NCBI GenBank assembly: GCA_032622095.1
Contig: CP136066.1
Span: forward strand, 203,196,978 to 203,260,977
Direction: 5' to 3'
Source: Siphonodentalium dalli
Taxonomy: Eukaryota > Mollusca > Scaphopoda > Gadilida > Siphonodentaliidae
Length of the DNA: 64,000 bases
Made by a program: the position numbers and the translations under genes. Positions within the stretch are counted from its first letter, which is position 1, and every line of letters begins with the position of its first letter. Below, piece by piece: positions 11,030 through 23,614 of this stretch. Below the pieces are notes generated by a model. The model was not told the DNA's origin. It worked only from the letters and a program-made list of their open reading frames with translations, and did no database searches.

Positions 11030-14000
11030 GTCCCTTCACCCAAGTAACCGCATCGTAGTTGAATCGTTTCAGGCTGAAGGCCGGGTATGGTGGCCGGAAT
11101 GCATTTTGCCGATCCCTTCCCCCAAGTAACCGCATCGTAGTTGAATCGTTTCAGGCTGAAGGTCAGGTATAGGGTAACCGGAGTGCGTTTTGTCGGTCCC
11201 TTCACCCTAGTAACCACATCGTAGTTGAGTCGTTTCAGGCTGAAGGCCGGGTATGGTGGCCGGAATGCATTTTGCCGATCCCTTCCCCCAAGTAACCGCA
11301 TCGTAGTTGAATCGTTTCCGGCTGAAGGCCGGGTAAGGTGACCGGAGTGCATTTTGCCGGTCCCTTCACCATAGTAACCGCATCGTAGTTGAATCGTTTC
11401 CGGCTGAAGGCCAGGTATAGGTTGGCCGGAGTGCATTTTGTCGTTCCCTTCACCCCAGTAACCGCATCGTAGTCGAATCGTTTCCGGCTGAAGGCCAGGT
11501 ATGGTGGCCGGAATGCATTTTGTCGGTCCCTTCACCCAAGTAACCGCATCGTAGTTGAATCGTTGCCGACTGAAGGTCAGGTATAGGGTGACCGGAGTGC
11601 GTTTTGTCGGTCCCTTCACCCTAGTAACCACATCGTAGTTGAATCGTTTCAGGCTGAAGGCCGGGTATGGTGTCCGGAATGCATTTTGCCGGTCCCTTCG
11701 CCCAAGTAACCGCATCGTAGTTGAATCGTTTCCGGCTGAATGCCGGGTAGGGTGGCCGGAGTGTATTTTGCCGGTCCCTTCGCCCTAGTAACCGCATCGT
11801 AGTTGAATCGGTTCCGGCTGAAGGCCAGGTATAGGGTGGCCGGAGTGCATTTTGCCGGTCCCTTCACCCAAGTAACCGCATCGTAGTTGAATCGTTTCCG
11901 ACTGAAGGCCGAGTAGGGTGGCCGGACTGCATTTTGCCGGTCCCTTCACCCTATAGTAACCGCATCGTAGTTGAATCGGTTTCGGTTGAAGGCCAGGTAT
12001 AGGGTGGCCGGAGTGCATTTTGCCGATACCTTCACCCAAGTAACCGCATCGTAGTTGAATCGTTGCCGGCTGAAGGTCAGGTATGGTGGCCGGAGTGCAT
12101 TTTGCCGGTCCCTTTACCATAGTAACCGCATCGTAGTTGAATCGTTTCCGGCTGAAGGCCAGGTATGGTGGCCGGAATGCATTTTGCCGGTCCCTTCACC
12201 CAAGTAACCGCATCGTAGTTGAATCGTTGCCGGCTGAAGATCAGGTATAGGGTGACCGGAGTGCGTTTTGTCGGTCCCTTCACCCTTGTAACCGCATCGT
12301 AGTTAAATCGTTTCCGGTTGAAGGCCAGGTATGGTGGCCGGAGTGCATTTTGCCGGTCCCTTCACCATAGTAACCGCATCGTAGTTGAATCGTTTCCGGC
12401 TGAAGGCCAGGTATGGTGGCCGGAATGCATTTTGCCGGTCCCTTCACCCAAGTAACCGCATCGTAGTTGAATCGTTGCCGGCTGAATGTCAGGTATAGGG
12501 TGACCGGAGTGCGTTTTGTCGGTCCCTTCACCCTAGTAACCGAATCGTAGTTAAATCGTTTCCGATTGAAGGCCAGGTATGGTGGCCGGAGTGCATTTTG
12601 CCGGTCACTTCACCATAGCAACCGCATCGTAGTTGAATCGTTTCCGGCTGATGGCCAGGTATAGGGTGGCCGGAGTGCATTTTGCCGGTCCCTTCGCCCC
12701 AGTAACCGCATCGTAGTTGAATCGTTTCCGGCTGAAGGCCAGGTATGGTGGCCGGAATGCATTTTGCCGGTCCCTTCACCCAAGTAACCGCATCGTAGTT
12801 GAATCGTTGCCGGCTGAAGGTCAGGTATAGGGTGACCGGAGTGCGTTTTGTCGGTCCCTTCACCCTAGTAACCACATCGTAGTTGAATCGTTTCCGGTTG
12901 AAGGCCAGGTATGGTGGCCGGAGTGCATTTTGCCGGTCCCTTCACCATAGCAACCGCATCGTAGTTGAATCGTTTCCGGCTGATGGCCAGGTATAGGGTG
13001 GCCGGAGTGCATTTTGCCGGTCCCTTCGCCCCAGTAACCGCATCGTAGTTGAATCGTTTCCGGCTGAAGGCCAGGTATGGTGGCCGGAATGCATTTTGCC
13101 GGTCCCTTCGCCCCAGTAACCGCATCGTAGTTGAATCGTTTCCGGCTGAAGGCCGGGTATGGTGGCCGGAATGCATTTTGCCGGTCCCTTCACCCAAGTA
13201 ACCGCATCGTAGTTGAATCGTTGCCTGCTGAAGGTCAGGTATATAGGGTGACCGGAGTGCGTTTTGTCGGTCCCTTCACCCTAGTAACCACATCGTAGTT
13301 GAATCGTTTCAGGCTGAAGGCCGGGTATGGTGGCCGGAATGCATTTTGCCGGTCCCTTCACCCAAGTAACCGCATCGTAGTTGAATCGTTTCCGGCTGAA
13401 GGCCGGATAGGGTGGCCGGAGTGCATTTTGCCGGTCCCTTCACCCTAGTAACCGCATCGTAGTTGAATCGGTTCCGGCTGAGGGCCAGGTATAGGGTGGC
13501 CGGAGTGCATTTTGCCGGTCCCTTCACCCAAGTAACCGCATCGTAGTTGAATCGTTTCCGGCTGAAGGCCGAGTAGGGTGGCCGGACTGCATTTTTCCGG
13601 TCCCTTCACCCTATAGTAACCGCATCGTAGTTGAATCGGTTTCGGTTGAAGGCCAGGTATAGGGTGGCCGGAGTGCATTTTGCCGATACCTTCACCCAAG
13701 TAACCGCATCGTAGTTGAATCGTTGCCGACTGAAGGTCAGGTATAGGGTGACCCTAGTGCGTTTTGTCGGTCCCTTCACCCTAGTAACCTCATCGTAGTT
13801 AAATCGTTTCCGGTTGAAGGCCAGGTATGGTGGCCGGAGTGCATTTTGCCGGTCCCTTCACCATAGTAACCGCATCGTAGTTGAATCGTTTCCGGCTGAA
13901 GGCCAGGTATGGTGGCCGGGATGCATTTTGCCGGTCCCTTCACCCAAGTAACCGCATCGTAGTTGAATCGTTGCCGGCTGAAGGTCAGGTATAGGGTGAC

Positions 14001-17000
14001 CGGAGTGCGTTTTGTCGGTCCCTTCACCCTAGTAACCACATCGTAGTTAAATCGTTTCCGGTTGAAGGCCAGGTATGGTGGCCGGAGTGCATTTTGCCGG
14101 TCCCTTCACCATAGTAACCGCATCGTAGTTGAATCGTTTCCGGCTGAAGGCCAGGTATGGTGGCCGGAATGCATTTTGCCGGTCCCTTCACCCAAGTAAC
14201 CGCATCGTAGTTGAATCGTTGCCGGCTGAATGTCAGGTATAGGGTGACCGGAGTGCGTTTTGTCGGTCCCTTCACCCTAGTAACCGCATCGTAGTTGAAT
14301 CGTTTCCGGCTGAAGGCCAGGCATAGGGTGGCCGGAGTGCATTTTGCCGGTCCCTTCGCCCCAGTAACCGCATCGTAGTTGAATCGTTTCCGGCTGAAGG
14401 CCAGGTATGGTGGCCGGAGTGCATTTTGCCGGTCCCTTCGCCCCAGTAACCGCATCGTAGTTGAATCGTTTCCGGCTGAAGGCCAGGTATGGTGGCCGGA
14501 ATGCATTTTGCCGGTCCCTTCACCCAAGTAACAGCATCGTAGTTGAATCGTTTCCGGTTGAAGGCCAGGTATGGTGGCCGGAGTGCATTTTGCCGGTCCC
14601 TTCACCATAGCAACCGCATCGTAGTTGAATCGTTTCCGGCTGATGGCCAGGTATAGGGTGGCCGGAGTGCATTTTGCCGGTCCCTTCGCCCCAGTAACCG
14701 CATCGTAGTTGAATCGTTTCCGGCTGAAGGCCAGGTATGGTGGCCGGAATGCATTTTGCCGGTCCCTTCGCCCCAGTAACCGCATCGTAGTTGAATCGTT
14801 TCCGGCTGAAGGCCGGGTATGGTGGCCGGAATGCATTTTGCCGGTCCCTTCACCCAAGTAACCGCATCGTAGTTGAATCGTTGCCTGCTGAAGGTCAGGT
14901 ATATAGGGTGACCGGAGTGCGTTTTGTCGGTCCCTTCACCCTAGTAACCACATCGTAGTTGAATCGTTTCAGGCTGAAGGCCGGGTATGGTGGCCGGAAT
15001 GCATTTTGCCGGTCCCTTCACCCAAGTAACCGCATCGTAGTTGAATCGTTTCCGGCTGAAGGCCGGGTAGGGTGGCCGGAGTGCATTTTGCCGGTCCCTT
15101 CACCCTAGTAACCGCATCGTAGTTGAATCGGTTCCGGCTGAGGGCCAGGTATAGGGTGGCCGGAGTGCATTTTGCCGGTCCCTTCACCCAAGTAACCGCA
15201 TCGTAGTTGAATCGTTTCCGGCTGAAGGCCGAGTAGGGTGGCCGGACTGCATTTTTCCGGTCCCTTCACCCTATAGTAACCGCATCGTAGTTGAATCGGT
15301 TTCGGTTGAAGGCCAGGTATAGGGTGGCCGGAGTGCATTTTGCCGATACCTTCACCCAAGTAACCGCATCGTAGTTGAATCGTTGCCGACTGAAGGTCAG
15401 GTATAGGGTGACCCTAGTGCGTTTTGTCGGTCCCTTCACCCTAGTAACCTCATCGTAGTTAAATCGTTTCCGGTTGAAGGCCAGGTATGGTGGCCGGAGT
15501 GCATTTTGCCGGTCCCTTCACCATAGTAACCGCATCGTAGTTGAATCGTTTCCGGCTGAAGGCCAGGTATGGTGGCCGGAATGCATTTTGCCGGTCCCTT
15601 CACCCAAGTAACCGCATCGTAGTTGAATCGTTGCCGGCTGAAGGTCAGGTATAGGGTGACCGGAGTGCGTTTTGTCGGTCCCTTCACCCTAGTAACCACA
15701 TCGTAGTTAAATCGTTTCCGGTTGAAGGCCAGGTATGGTGGCCGGAGTGCATTTTGCCGGTCCCTTCACCATAGTAACCGCATCGTAGTTGAATCGTTTC
15801 CGGCTGAAGGCCAGGTATGGTGGCCGGAATGCATTTTGCCGGTCCCTTCACCCAAGTAACCGCATCGTAGTTGAATCGTTGCCGGCTGAATGTCAGGTAT
15901 AGGGTGACCGGAGTGCGTTTTGTCGGTCCCTTCACCCTAGTAACCGCATCGTAGTTGAATCGTTTCCGGCTGAAGGCCAGGCATAGGGTGGCCGGAGTGC
16001 ATTTTGCCGGTCCCTTCGCCCCAGTAACCGCATCGTAGTTGAATCGTTTCCGGCTGAAGGCCAGGTATGGTGGCCGGAGTGCATTTTGCCGGTCCCTTCG
16101 CCCCAGTAACCGCATCGTAGTTGAATCGTTTCCGGCTGAAGGCCAGGTATGGTGGCCGGAATGCATTTTGCCGGTCCCTTCACCCAAGTAACAGCATCGT
16201 AGTTGAATCGTTGCCGGCTGAAGGTCAGGTATAGGGTGACCGGAGTGCGTTTTGTCGGTCCCTTCGGCCTAGTAACCACATCGTAGTTGAATCGTTTCAG
16301 GCTGAAGGCCGGGTATGGTGGCCGGAATACATTTTGCCGGTCACTTCACCCTAGTAACCACATCGTAGTTGAATCGTTTCCGACTGAAGGCCAGGTATGG
16401 TGGCCTGTGTGCATTTTGCCGTTCCCTTCACCCTAGTAACCGCATCGTAGTTGAATCGTTTCCGGCTGAAGGCCAGGTATGGTGACCGGAGTGCATTTTG
16501 CCGGTCCCTTCACCTAGTAACCACATGGTAGTTGAATTGTTGCCGACTGAAGGCCGGGTAGGGTGGTCGGAGTGCATTTTGCCGGTCCCTTCACCCTAGT
16601 AACCGCATCGTAATTGAATCTTTTCCGGTTGAAGGCAGGATAGGGTGGGCGGAGTGCATTTTGTCGGTCCCTTCACCCCAGTAACCGCATCGTAATGGAA
16701 TCGTTTCCGGTTGAAGGCAGGGTAGGGTGGCTGGAGTGCATTTTGCCGGTCCCTTCACCCTAGTAACCGCATCGTAATTGAATCGTTACCGGCTGAAGGC
16801 CAGGTAGGGTGGCCGGAGTGCATTTTGCCGGTCCCACCACCCTAGTAACCGCATCGTAGTTGAATCGATTCCGGCGGAAGGCCGGGTAGGGTGGTCGGAC
16901 TACATTTTGTCGGTCCCTTCACCCTAGTAACCGCATCGTAGTTTAATCGTTTCCGGTTGAAGGCAGGGTAGGGTGGCTGGAGTGCATTTTGCCGGTCCCT

Positions 17001-18320
17001 TCACCCTAGTAACCGCATCGTAATTGAATCGTTTCCGGCTGAAGGCCAGGTAGGGTGGCCGGAGTGCATTTTGCCCGACCCACCACCCTAGTAACCACAT
17101 CGTAGTTGAATCGTTTCCGGTTGAAGGCAGGGTAGGGTGGCCGGAGTGCATTTTGTCCGTCCCTTCACCCTTGTAACCGCATCGTAGTTGAATCGTTTCC
17201 GGTTGAAGGCAGGGTAGGGTGGCTGGAGTGCATTTTGCCGGTCCCTTCACCCTAGTAACCGCATCGTAATTGAATCGTTTCCGGCTGAAGGCCAGGTAGG
17301 GTGGCCGGAGTGCATTTTGCCGGTCGCACCACCCAAGTAACCGCATCGTAGTTGAATCGTTTCCGGCTGAAGGCAGGGTAGGGTGGCCGGAGTGCATTTT
17401 GTCGGTCCCTTCACCCTAGTAACCGCATCGTAGTTGAATCGTTTCCGGTTGAAGGCAGGGTAGGGTGTCCGGAGTGCATTTTGTCGGTCCCTTCACTCTA
17501 GTAACCGCATCGTAGTTTAATCGTTTCCCGCTGAAGGCCAGGTATGGTGGCCGGAGTGAATTTTGCCGGTCCCTTCACCTAGTAACCGCATCGTAGTTAA
17601 ATCGTTTCCGAATGAAGGCCGAGTAGGGTGGCCGCAGTGCATTTTGCCGGTCCCTTCACCCTAGTAACCGCATCGTAGTTGAATCCTTTCCGACTGAAGG
17701 CCAGGTATGGTGGCCGGAGTGCATTTTGCCGGACCCTTCGCCCTAGTAACCGCATCGTAGTTGAATCGTTTCCGATTGAAGGCAGGGTAGGGTGTCCGGA
17801 GTGCATTTTGTCGGTCCCTTCACCATAGTAACCACATCGTAGTTGAATCGTTTCCGGCTGAAGGCCAGGTATGGTGGCCGGAGTGCATTTTGCCGGTCCC
17901 TTCACCCTAGTAACCGCATCGTAGTTAAATCGTTTCCGAATGAAGGTCGAGTAAGGTGGCCGCAGTGCATTTTGCCGGTCCCTTCACCCTAGTATCCGCA
18001 TCGTAGTTGAATCGTTTCCGGCTGAAGGCCAGGTATGGTGGCCGGAGTGCATTTTGCCGGTCCCTTCACTCTAGTAACCGCATCGTAGTTTAATCGTTTC
18101 CCGCTGAGGGCCAGATATAGGGTGGCCGGAGTGCATTTTCCCGGTCCCTTTACTCTAGTAACCGCATCGTAGTTTAATCCTTATCGGATGCAGGCCGGGT
18201 AGGGTGGCCGGAGTGCATTTTGCCGGTCCCTTCACCCTAGTAACCGCATCATATAGTTGAATAGTTTCCAGGTATAGGGTGGCGGCTGTGACCGGAGTGC
18301 ATTTTTACAGTTCCCTTCAC
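11030..18320. repeat. ~83-bp satellite array, roughly 88 monomers
   Basis: A unit of 82-85 bp with core GTAACCGCATCGTAGTTGAA, TTTCCGGCTGAAGGCCAG and GTGCATTTTGCCGGTCCCTT repeats without interruption for 7.3 kb. Monomers fall into recognisable variants (ACCACATCG versus ACCGCATCG; GTATAGGGTGG versus GTATGGTGG; CACCATAG versus CGCCCCAG). Monomers right of 16,300 are more diverged and mostly carry GGCAGGGTAGGG. The array is GC-richer than its surroundings. Minus-strand open frames up to 277 codons come from the low stop content of the unit; the non-triplet period argues against coding. Confidence 0.97.
12878..16211. repeat. 1,660-bp higher-order repeat within the 83-bp satellite, two near-identical copies
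   Basis: Sequence at 12,878-14,551 recurs at +1,660 bp (14,538-16,211), a block of 20 monomers. In the parts compared I saw only isolated differences, e.g. CCGGATAG/CCGGGTAG near 13,405/15,065 and CCGGGATG/CCGGAATG near 13,918/15,578. A more diverged third copy is traceable at 11,600-12,060 with the same offset. This is the pattern of recent unequal exchange. Confidence 0.9.
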
Positions 18321-18402
18321 CCTATCTTGGTGTGACCACCACGCCCACCATTTGACTTCGAACGGGACCAAAATGCAATCCTTTTAGTCGTTAGGTGGAC
18401 CA

Positions 18403-18888
18403 TCATGGGGGTGCATGTTGATGTGGTTGGATGTGGCTGTTGGTACGGACGTTGACCAGAGGCAAGGCGTGAGGTGTCGGTTGCTTTTTGGGTTCTATAT
18501 GGGTCTTTCCGTGCTGTCGATTTGTAGGGTGAACTTTTTCTTCTTGTGGTGAGTAGCTGGTTTGTGGGAGGAACTTTGTCTTCTTGGTGGTGAGTAGCTG
18601 GTTTCGCAGTTGGGGTTCTTGGATGAGTCGGCTGTTGTCAATTATGGAGAGTGTCTGGTGTCTGAGTTCCGTTATATATAGTCGTTGTTTCATCGCTGGT
18701 ATATTTACTGCGTCGTGGAGGTCTTTGATCGGGTTGTGTATTGACTGATGAAGTGCGATGCAGAGAGCTTTGTTCTTTACTTTTTGTAGGTTGACGATGG
18801 AGTTCTTTGAAGCTGCTACGAGGATGGTGACACCGTACTTCATAATACCACCTGCATGGGCAACTGTAGGCTTTAATTTACATTGCAC
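18403..18888 (-). pseudogene. Non-LTR retrotransposon reverse transcriptase, C-terminal fragment
   Basis: The 161-residue open frame starts with a region matching the end of Jockey/RTE-like reverse transcriptases: a YG-V motif (MKYGVTILVAASK), then LQKVKNKALCIALHQS and PIKDLHDAVNIPAMKQR. In these elements this segment follows the catalytic palm. The catalytic YADD and an upstream endonuclease are absent, so this is a 5'-truncated remnant. The tail (residues ~95-161) is Thr/Pro/His-rich and unplaced. It sits directly beside the satellite. Confidence 0.65.
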
Positions 18889-18899
18889 GCGTTTCCAAA

Positions 18900-20430
18900 A
18901 CTATTGCTATACCTTGGCGTCATTTCAGTTATGCAATTTTAGTAATTAATCTTATTCCTAAATTCGTATACAATGGCGCGTTGTTTGGCAGGCAAAATAG
19001 TCGCTTGTTTAGTGTTCATTAGCTTCAGGTTATGCAAGCAATTATAAAATCAAAAGGCCTTAAAGCTCAACTTATCGACGCCCAGCATGAGATAAGCCGT
19101 AAAATGTTAATCTGTCTATTGTTAATGTTATTTCTTGTGTTTGAATAATGTGTGGTATATACTGATGTTAAATTTTCGATGCGACACATAAAATAGCCAG
19201 CCTGTTCTCCCGAAAATCAGCACCCTATATATGGGCTTATACTAGCATTTGTTTTAGGTTCATAATCGGTTTGAATTGCCTCATTTTGAGTCCATAACGA
19301 ACTGAAAATGAGAGTGTTTTGGTGTCATTATATATCGATTCCTGACTTATTTTAAGTTAATTATGGACGGATAAGTTGCAATAAGCGAGATCACTGAGTC
19401 GCGGCCATATTGGATTCATCCAGCCCCGTTCGGCGGTTTAAGTGCTACATGTCAATGTTCTGGAGGTGCATTCCATATATGGAACTTTTGTCTACAATGG
19501 AATTCATGAATATTCAAAATTTCCATATATGGATCGAATCATGAATATTCAAAAGTATATATACACACACACAATGATCCGGGTTGTCTGGATCAGTCTC
19601 TATATATCCGTATATATATACATTGAATCTATGACGCCTTGTCTATAACCCTGCATTGTTGTGGCATTGCTGTAGGACCGTATACGGTCCAATATATAGT
19701 GATACTCCATGAGCCCATCAACTTGACGATTATGACAAATTTCGGTCGGGTTCACAGTCTATAATGTTGCACAATATCTTTAATATTGAGTCTATATATA
19801 TCATACTGAACGCAAGTACAGACGTACCAACCATGCACGGCAAAGATCCAATGTCTTGGAATATATCTGTGCTATATTTGGCATGTTTGCCATTTTATTT
19901 CGTTATTTCAGAATGTTTTAGTAGTTAAATATCAACTTGATTGCCAAAGCCTTTCGATTTCAACAGCCGAGACGTGGAAGCCACAATTACTCTCCGCAAC
20001 CGCAGCGAACAAAAATTGCTAAACTTATGTGGCGTCTGGGAACAGACTCTGTTAAAGTCATCTCAATGTTTGTACAAATCCATCTGGTAGGAAATTAGTT
20101 TGACTTTTGGATACGGTTCGATGCTAAAGATACCGTATTTATATTGCATGTCGCTCCCTGTGTTTTATGCGTGCGTGTGATGGTAAAAAATCTCCAATCT
20201 CCTGACGTCAATGGACTGAACACATGGTGTACTATGAAAGTGAATGGCCATTGTTGGTGGTGTTCTCATTAATTGTGCAACTATTGCAGCTGATGCTATA
20301 GCTATATTCCTTATTTTTTCAGATACTTGGTGTATATTTCTGCTTGGTATATATTTACTGACTTCGTCCTTGGTTGGATACCAGGCAGCCGTTCTTACAA
20401 CACGATGCAACTAATTAACAAGCCTGCAAA
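18900..20430. other. Intergenic, AT-rich, no gene recognised
   Basis: There are two TTCCATATATGGA palindromes with CATGAATATTCAAAA direct repeats at 19,470-19,555. A TCGCGGCCATATTGGAT segment near 19,400 is related to the element at 57,463-57,704. A 47-codon frame near 19,950-20,090 follows an acceptor-like TTTCAACAG but has no recognisable homology. Confidence 0.4.
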
Positions 20431-20746
20431 TGGTGTGTTTGTCATTTGCAGAATGAGGTCCCCATCTGCTTTGGTCTCATCTTCTGGGAAGTATATATAG
20501 TATCAAGTTAACTTTGTTATTTAGTTCCCTTTTGCCTAATCTGCAGAAGGAAAAATGCATAAACTACGTTTTCAGAATTCAGGGGAGATAAATCGGGCTA
20601 TTTTCCTATAACCAAACACATGTATATAGTTGGCATCCCCTGAATCCCAAAATGATGCTACGTATCCATTTTTCCCCTTTTTTATGAATATTCCCAGTTT
20701 TGTAAAATAATTAAACCAGTAATGTTACATATAATACAGGCAAAAC

Positions 20747-21461
20747 CACAGGTCCCTGGAGATAAATACTAGATATACCAATATAATTCTATAACAGTGA
20801 CAGATTCTCAAAATCTTTCTTCGCAGTCACAATATATTTCATTGTTTCTTATTGGCCATGCAATTTCCTTTCTTTTCATGTATAATTCGATGGTATCATA
20901 CGAACAAACGTCGATATATCGTATCGAAAACTAGCAAAACTTATCGACGAAAAGCGGTCGTCAGTCTCCCTGTCCGGTAAGTAGTGATTATACACGGATA
21001 CCAATCACAATAGCCGAACCTGCGAATTCCCCGTACGACATGTCGACTTCGCTTAAATAGACTTCGTCAAGTTATATATCACACGAAAGAAAATTGTATG
21101 CCCTATAACATACACTGGGGCATATTTTGGCTGAGTTGACATTTTTTAGAATTATTGAATATATTAGGCGGACAGGGAGACTGACGACCCGTTTTACTCC
21201 CAAATTTCAAGTAGATATTGCAAGTTTTCGGTACGATGTCTCGACTTTCTTTCGTTTGATATTATGGAATTATACATAAACAAAAAGGAAATTTCATGGC
21301 CAATAAGATACACTGAAATATATTGTGACTGATTTGAACGATATTGAGAATATATGAGCAATATTATAGATGGTGTGTTATTTCCCAAAATCGGACTTGT
21401 GAACATTGTCACTGTTATGGTATATATTGGTATATCTGCTATTCCCCCCCAGGGGCCTGTG
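20747..21461. mobile_element. Foldback transposon with CACAGGTCCC termini
   Basis: Long diverged inverted arms (20,747-20,977 and 21,170-21,461) pair through CACAGGTCCCTGG, TTGGCCATG and GGTCGTCAGTCTCCCTGTCC. Flanking octamers GGCAAAAC (20,739) and GGCTATAC (21,462) agree at six of eight positions, consistent with an aged 8-bp duplication. The terminus resembles that of the 52-bp palindrome at 50,457. No ORF. Confidence 0.7.
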
Positions 21462-22189
21462 GGCTATACTGGCTGTTATGCCCCCAAATACTGACCCCCT
21501 ACAAATAGTGTAAGATTGTAACAATGTATATTATTCTTCATTGAACAATTAAAACGCTTTTTCAAATTAACAGTCATCTGGTCAGCAGACGTTTTTGTGC
21601 GATTATTCTGTCGCGGGCGGGGATTGGGGATTCCCGGGTATACTGGGATTATCTTAGACTGTGAACCGGACACTCCCAGTCTGATGTAACCATGTAGCAT
21701 TTTGTTAAAATATTAATCTTTTTTTGTATTGGGAATAAATATTGTTTACATCAACCCGATAACGATATCGGGTGGAGACTTTGCATACATGCATGTATAG
21801 CGACCATGAGGGAGACTTGTTTGCATGGCCCTGATGTCATGGTAGCATGATGTTTCCCACTTGTATATATATTACTCAGACGCCTTCAATTTGCTGAAGA
21901 TTATGCCGTGGTACAGGTGCTACCATGGCCGAGTAACGTTATAACACTGTGGTGACTAAAGTATATATAGCTTTCTTTAACACGCACATACTGATGTGTG
22001 TACACAGGCCAGCCATTAATGTCTGCGCCCGATCGGACAGCGTACTGCATCCACGACAACATACCTGGACAAATGATGTAACGGGGGGGGGGGGGGGTCG
22101 GCATTTTTCATTCGGATCTTTATTTAGTTATCTCGAATGAGATTGTTCAGCCTGACAAACTTGGTATCTAACCGAGTTCTGATTTTTGT

Positions 22190-22262
22190 CAAAATATCCT
22201 GACCATGTTTCGATCCCTGGTCGGCTAGCACGAGAGACCAGTGCGCTATACCTTTCGGCTAC
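22190..22262 (-). repeat. tRNA-derived SINE head fragment
   Basis: Read on the minus strand, TATAGCGCACTGG resembles a pol III A box and, about 34 bp later, GGGATCGAAACATGG resembles a B box. The spacing fits a tRNA promoter, but the cloverleaf is incomplete and the acceptor stem is not paired, so a SINE remnant is likelier than a tRNA gene. Confidence 0.4.
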
Positions 22263-23074
22263 TGTCTTCCTCTACCAGTTACAACAGAAATCGAAAACCG
22301 AACAGATGTGCGCCGGCCACAAGTTCTGGTCACCGAGCAACAACAAACCAAAGAACCAACCAACCGAATGACTATGGCTGGAAGGATCACGATACTACGT
22401 TTTCATATTGTTTGCAGTTGTAATGGACAAGGAACCAGTCAATTCAACAAGAGACATTAAGTGCGCGCAAATAAACAGACATGCATGAGAGTCGCATAAA
22501 TAATGGCAGACGGCAGCTAGATAGCTGCTTGTAGTCACTAACCGAATCTGTTATTACAATCTGCTTTTATTTCCATGAAGTAGAAACTTACAGTTATTTC
22601 CGGATTTCGCGCATTAGACAATAGACATGTTCTTGTCCACATCGAACCTGCCAGTCTATTCGTATAGTATCGTGACCCTTTCTGCCTGGCTATATGTCCC
22701 GGATAACGTCTGATTTTTTTGCAGTGAAAGCGCATCCAGATATTCACTCCTTGGGATATATGAAGTAGAAGTCTGCATCAATACCAGTCAGGGATGAAAT
22801 GGAACAACTGTTCTAATCGGATCAAGTCAAGTGAGCATTGGTAATGCTTAACCATGCACTCACAATATTGGGAGAGAGAGAAAGAGAGAGGGATAGAATG
22901 AAAGGAAAAATAGAGATAGTTTAGTCCCCGTATCATGATTCCGTGATTAGAATAGAAGTAATATAATTCGAAAGCGTCCGCCACAAAAAGCTGGTCAACG
23001 ATGGTTATTTGTGCCGTTGCACATGTCAGCGAACAAATCGACATCACGCCAAGCAACCAACTGGCAAATCAAGC

Positions 23075-23262
23075 GACTGACTGTGTCCCGGGTGACCTCT
23101 GACTGACTGTGTCCCGGGTGACCTCTGACTGACTGTGTCCCGGGTGACCTCTGACTGACTGTGTCCCGGGTGACCTATGACTGACTGTGTCCCGGGTGAC
23201 CTCTGACTGACTGTGTCCCGGGTGACCTCTGACTGACTGTGTCCCGGGTGACCTCTGACTGT
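23075..23262. repeat. 26-bp expansion inside a satellite unit
   Basis: CTGTGTCCCGGGTGACCTCT followed by GACTGA repeats with period 26 about seven times. Other units have the same segment once (e.g. near 30,070), so this is a local expansion of a unit-internal sequence. Confidence 0.95.
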
Positions 23263-23456
23263 TATGCAGCTATCGCGCATCCAGGTATTCGCTTCCTTGA
23301 AAGATATGAAGGAGCAGTCTGTGGTAATACCACAGTCAGTGATGAAATGGAACAACTGTTCTCATCGGATCAAATCAAGTGAGCATTATATAAAGGCTCA
23401 ACCAATCACAATATTTTTGTACTCTTGGCATACTAAAGTCGGGTTGAGACGTTAGC

Positions 23457-23458
<2 letters not shown>

Positions 23459-23529
<71 letters not shown>

Positions 23530-23531
23530 AG
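23459..23531. repeat. (GA)n microsatellite
   Basis: About 35 uninterrupted GA dinucleotides lie at the GA-rich position present in each satellite unit. Shorter runs occur near 26,058-26,089 and 29,527-29,545. Confidence 0.97.
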
Positions 23532-23614
23532 CGGGGGTGTTTATTCCTCACATCATTCATGGTTGGTGCTACAGATGTGATACTGCCAAATGTGCTGACC
23601 ATCGATGGATGTTT

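Noticed and set aside
10936-17905. Many minus-strand open frames of 70-277 codons
   Set aside because: All read the 83-bp satellite; the unit length is not a multiple of three and different frames overlap, so they are not genes.
11030-18320. Regular repeats that could suggest a CRISPR array
   Set aside because: No unique spacers between repeats, monomers are contiguous, and the context is a spliced eukaryotic genome.
19950-20090. 47-codon frame after an acceptor-like TTTCAACAG
   Set aside because: No homology recognised and the supposed donor (GTAGGA) is weak; kept only as a note.
22190-22262. tRNA gene
   Set aside because: A and B boxes are present, but there is no complete cloverleaf or paired acceptor stem, so it was listed as a SINE remnant.
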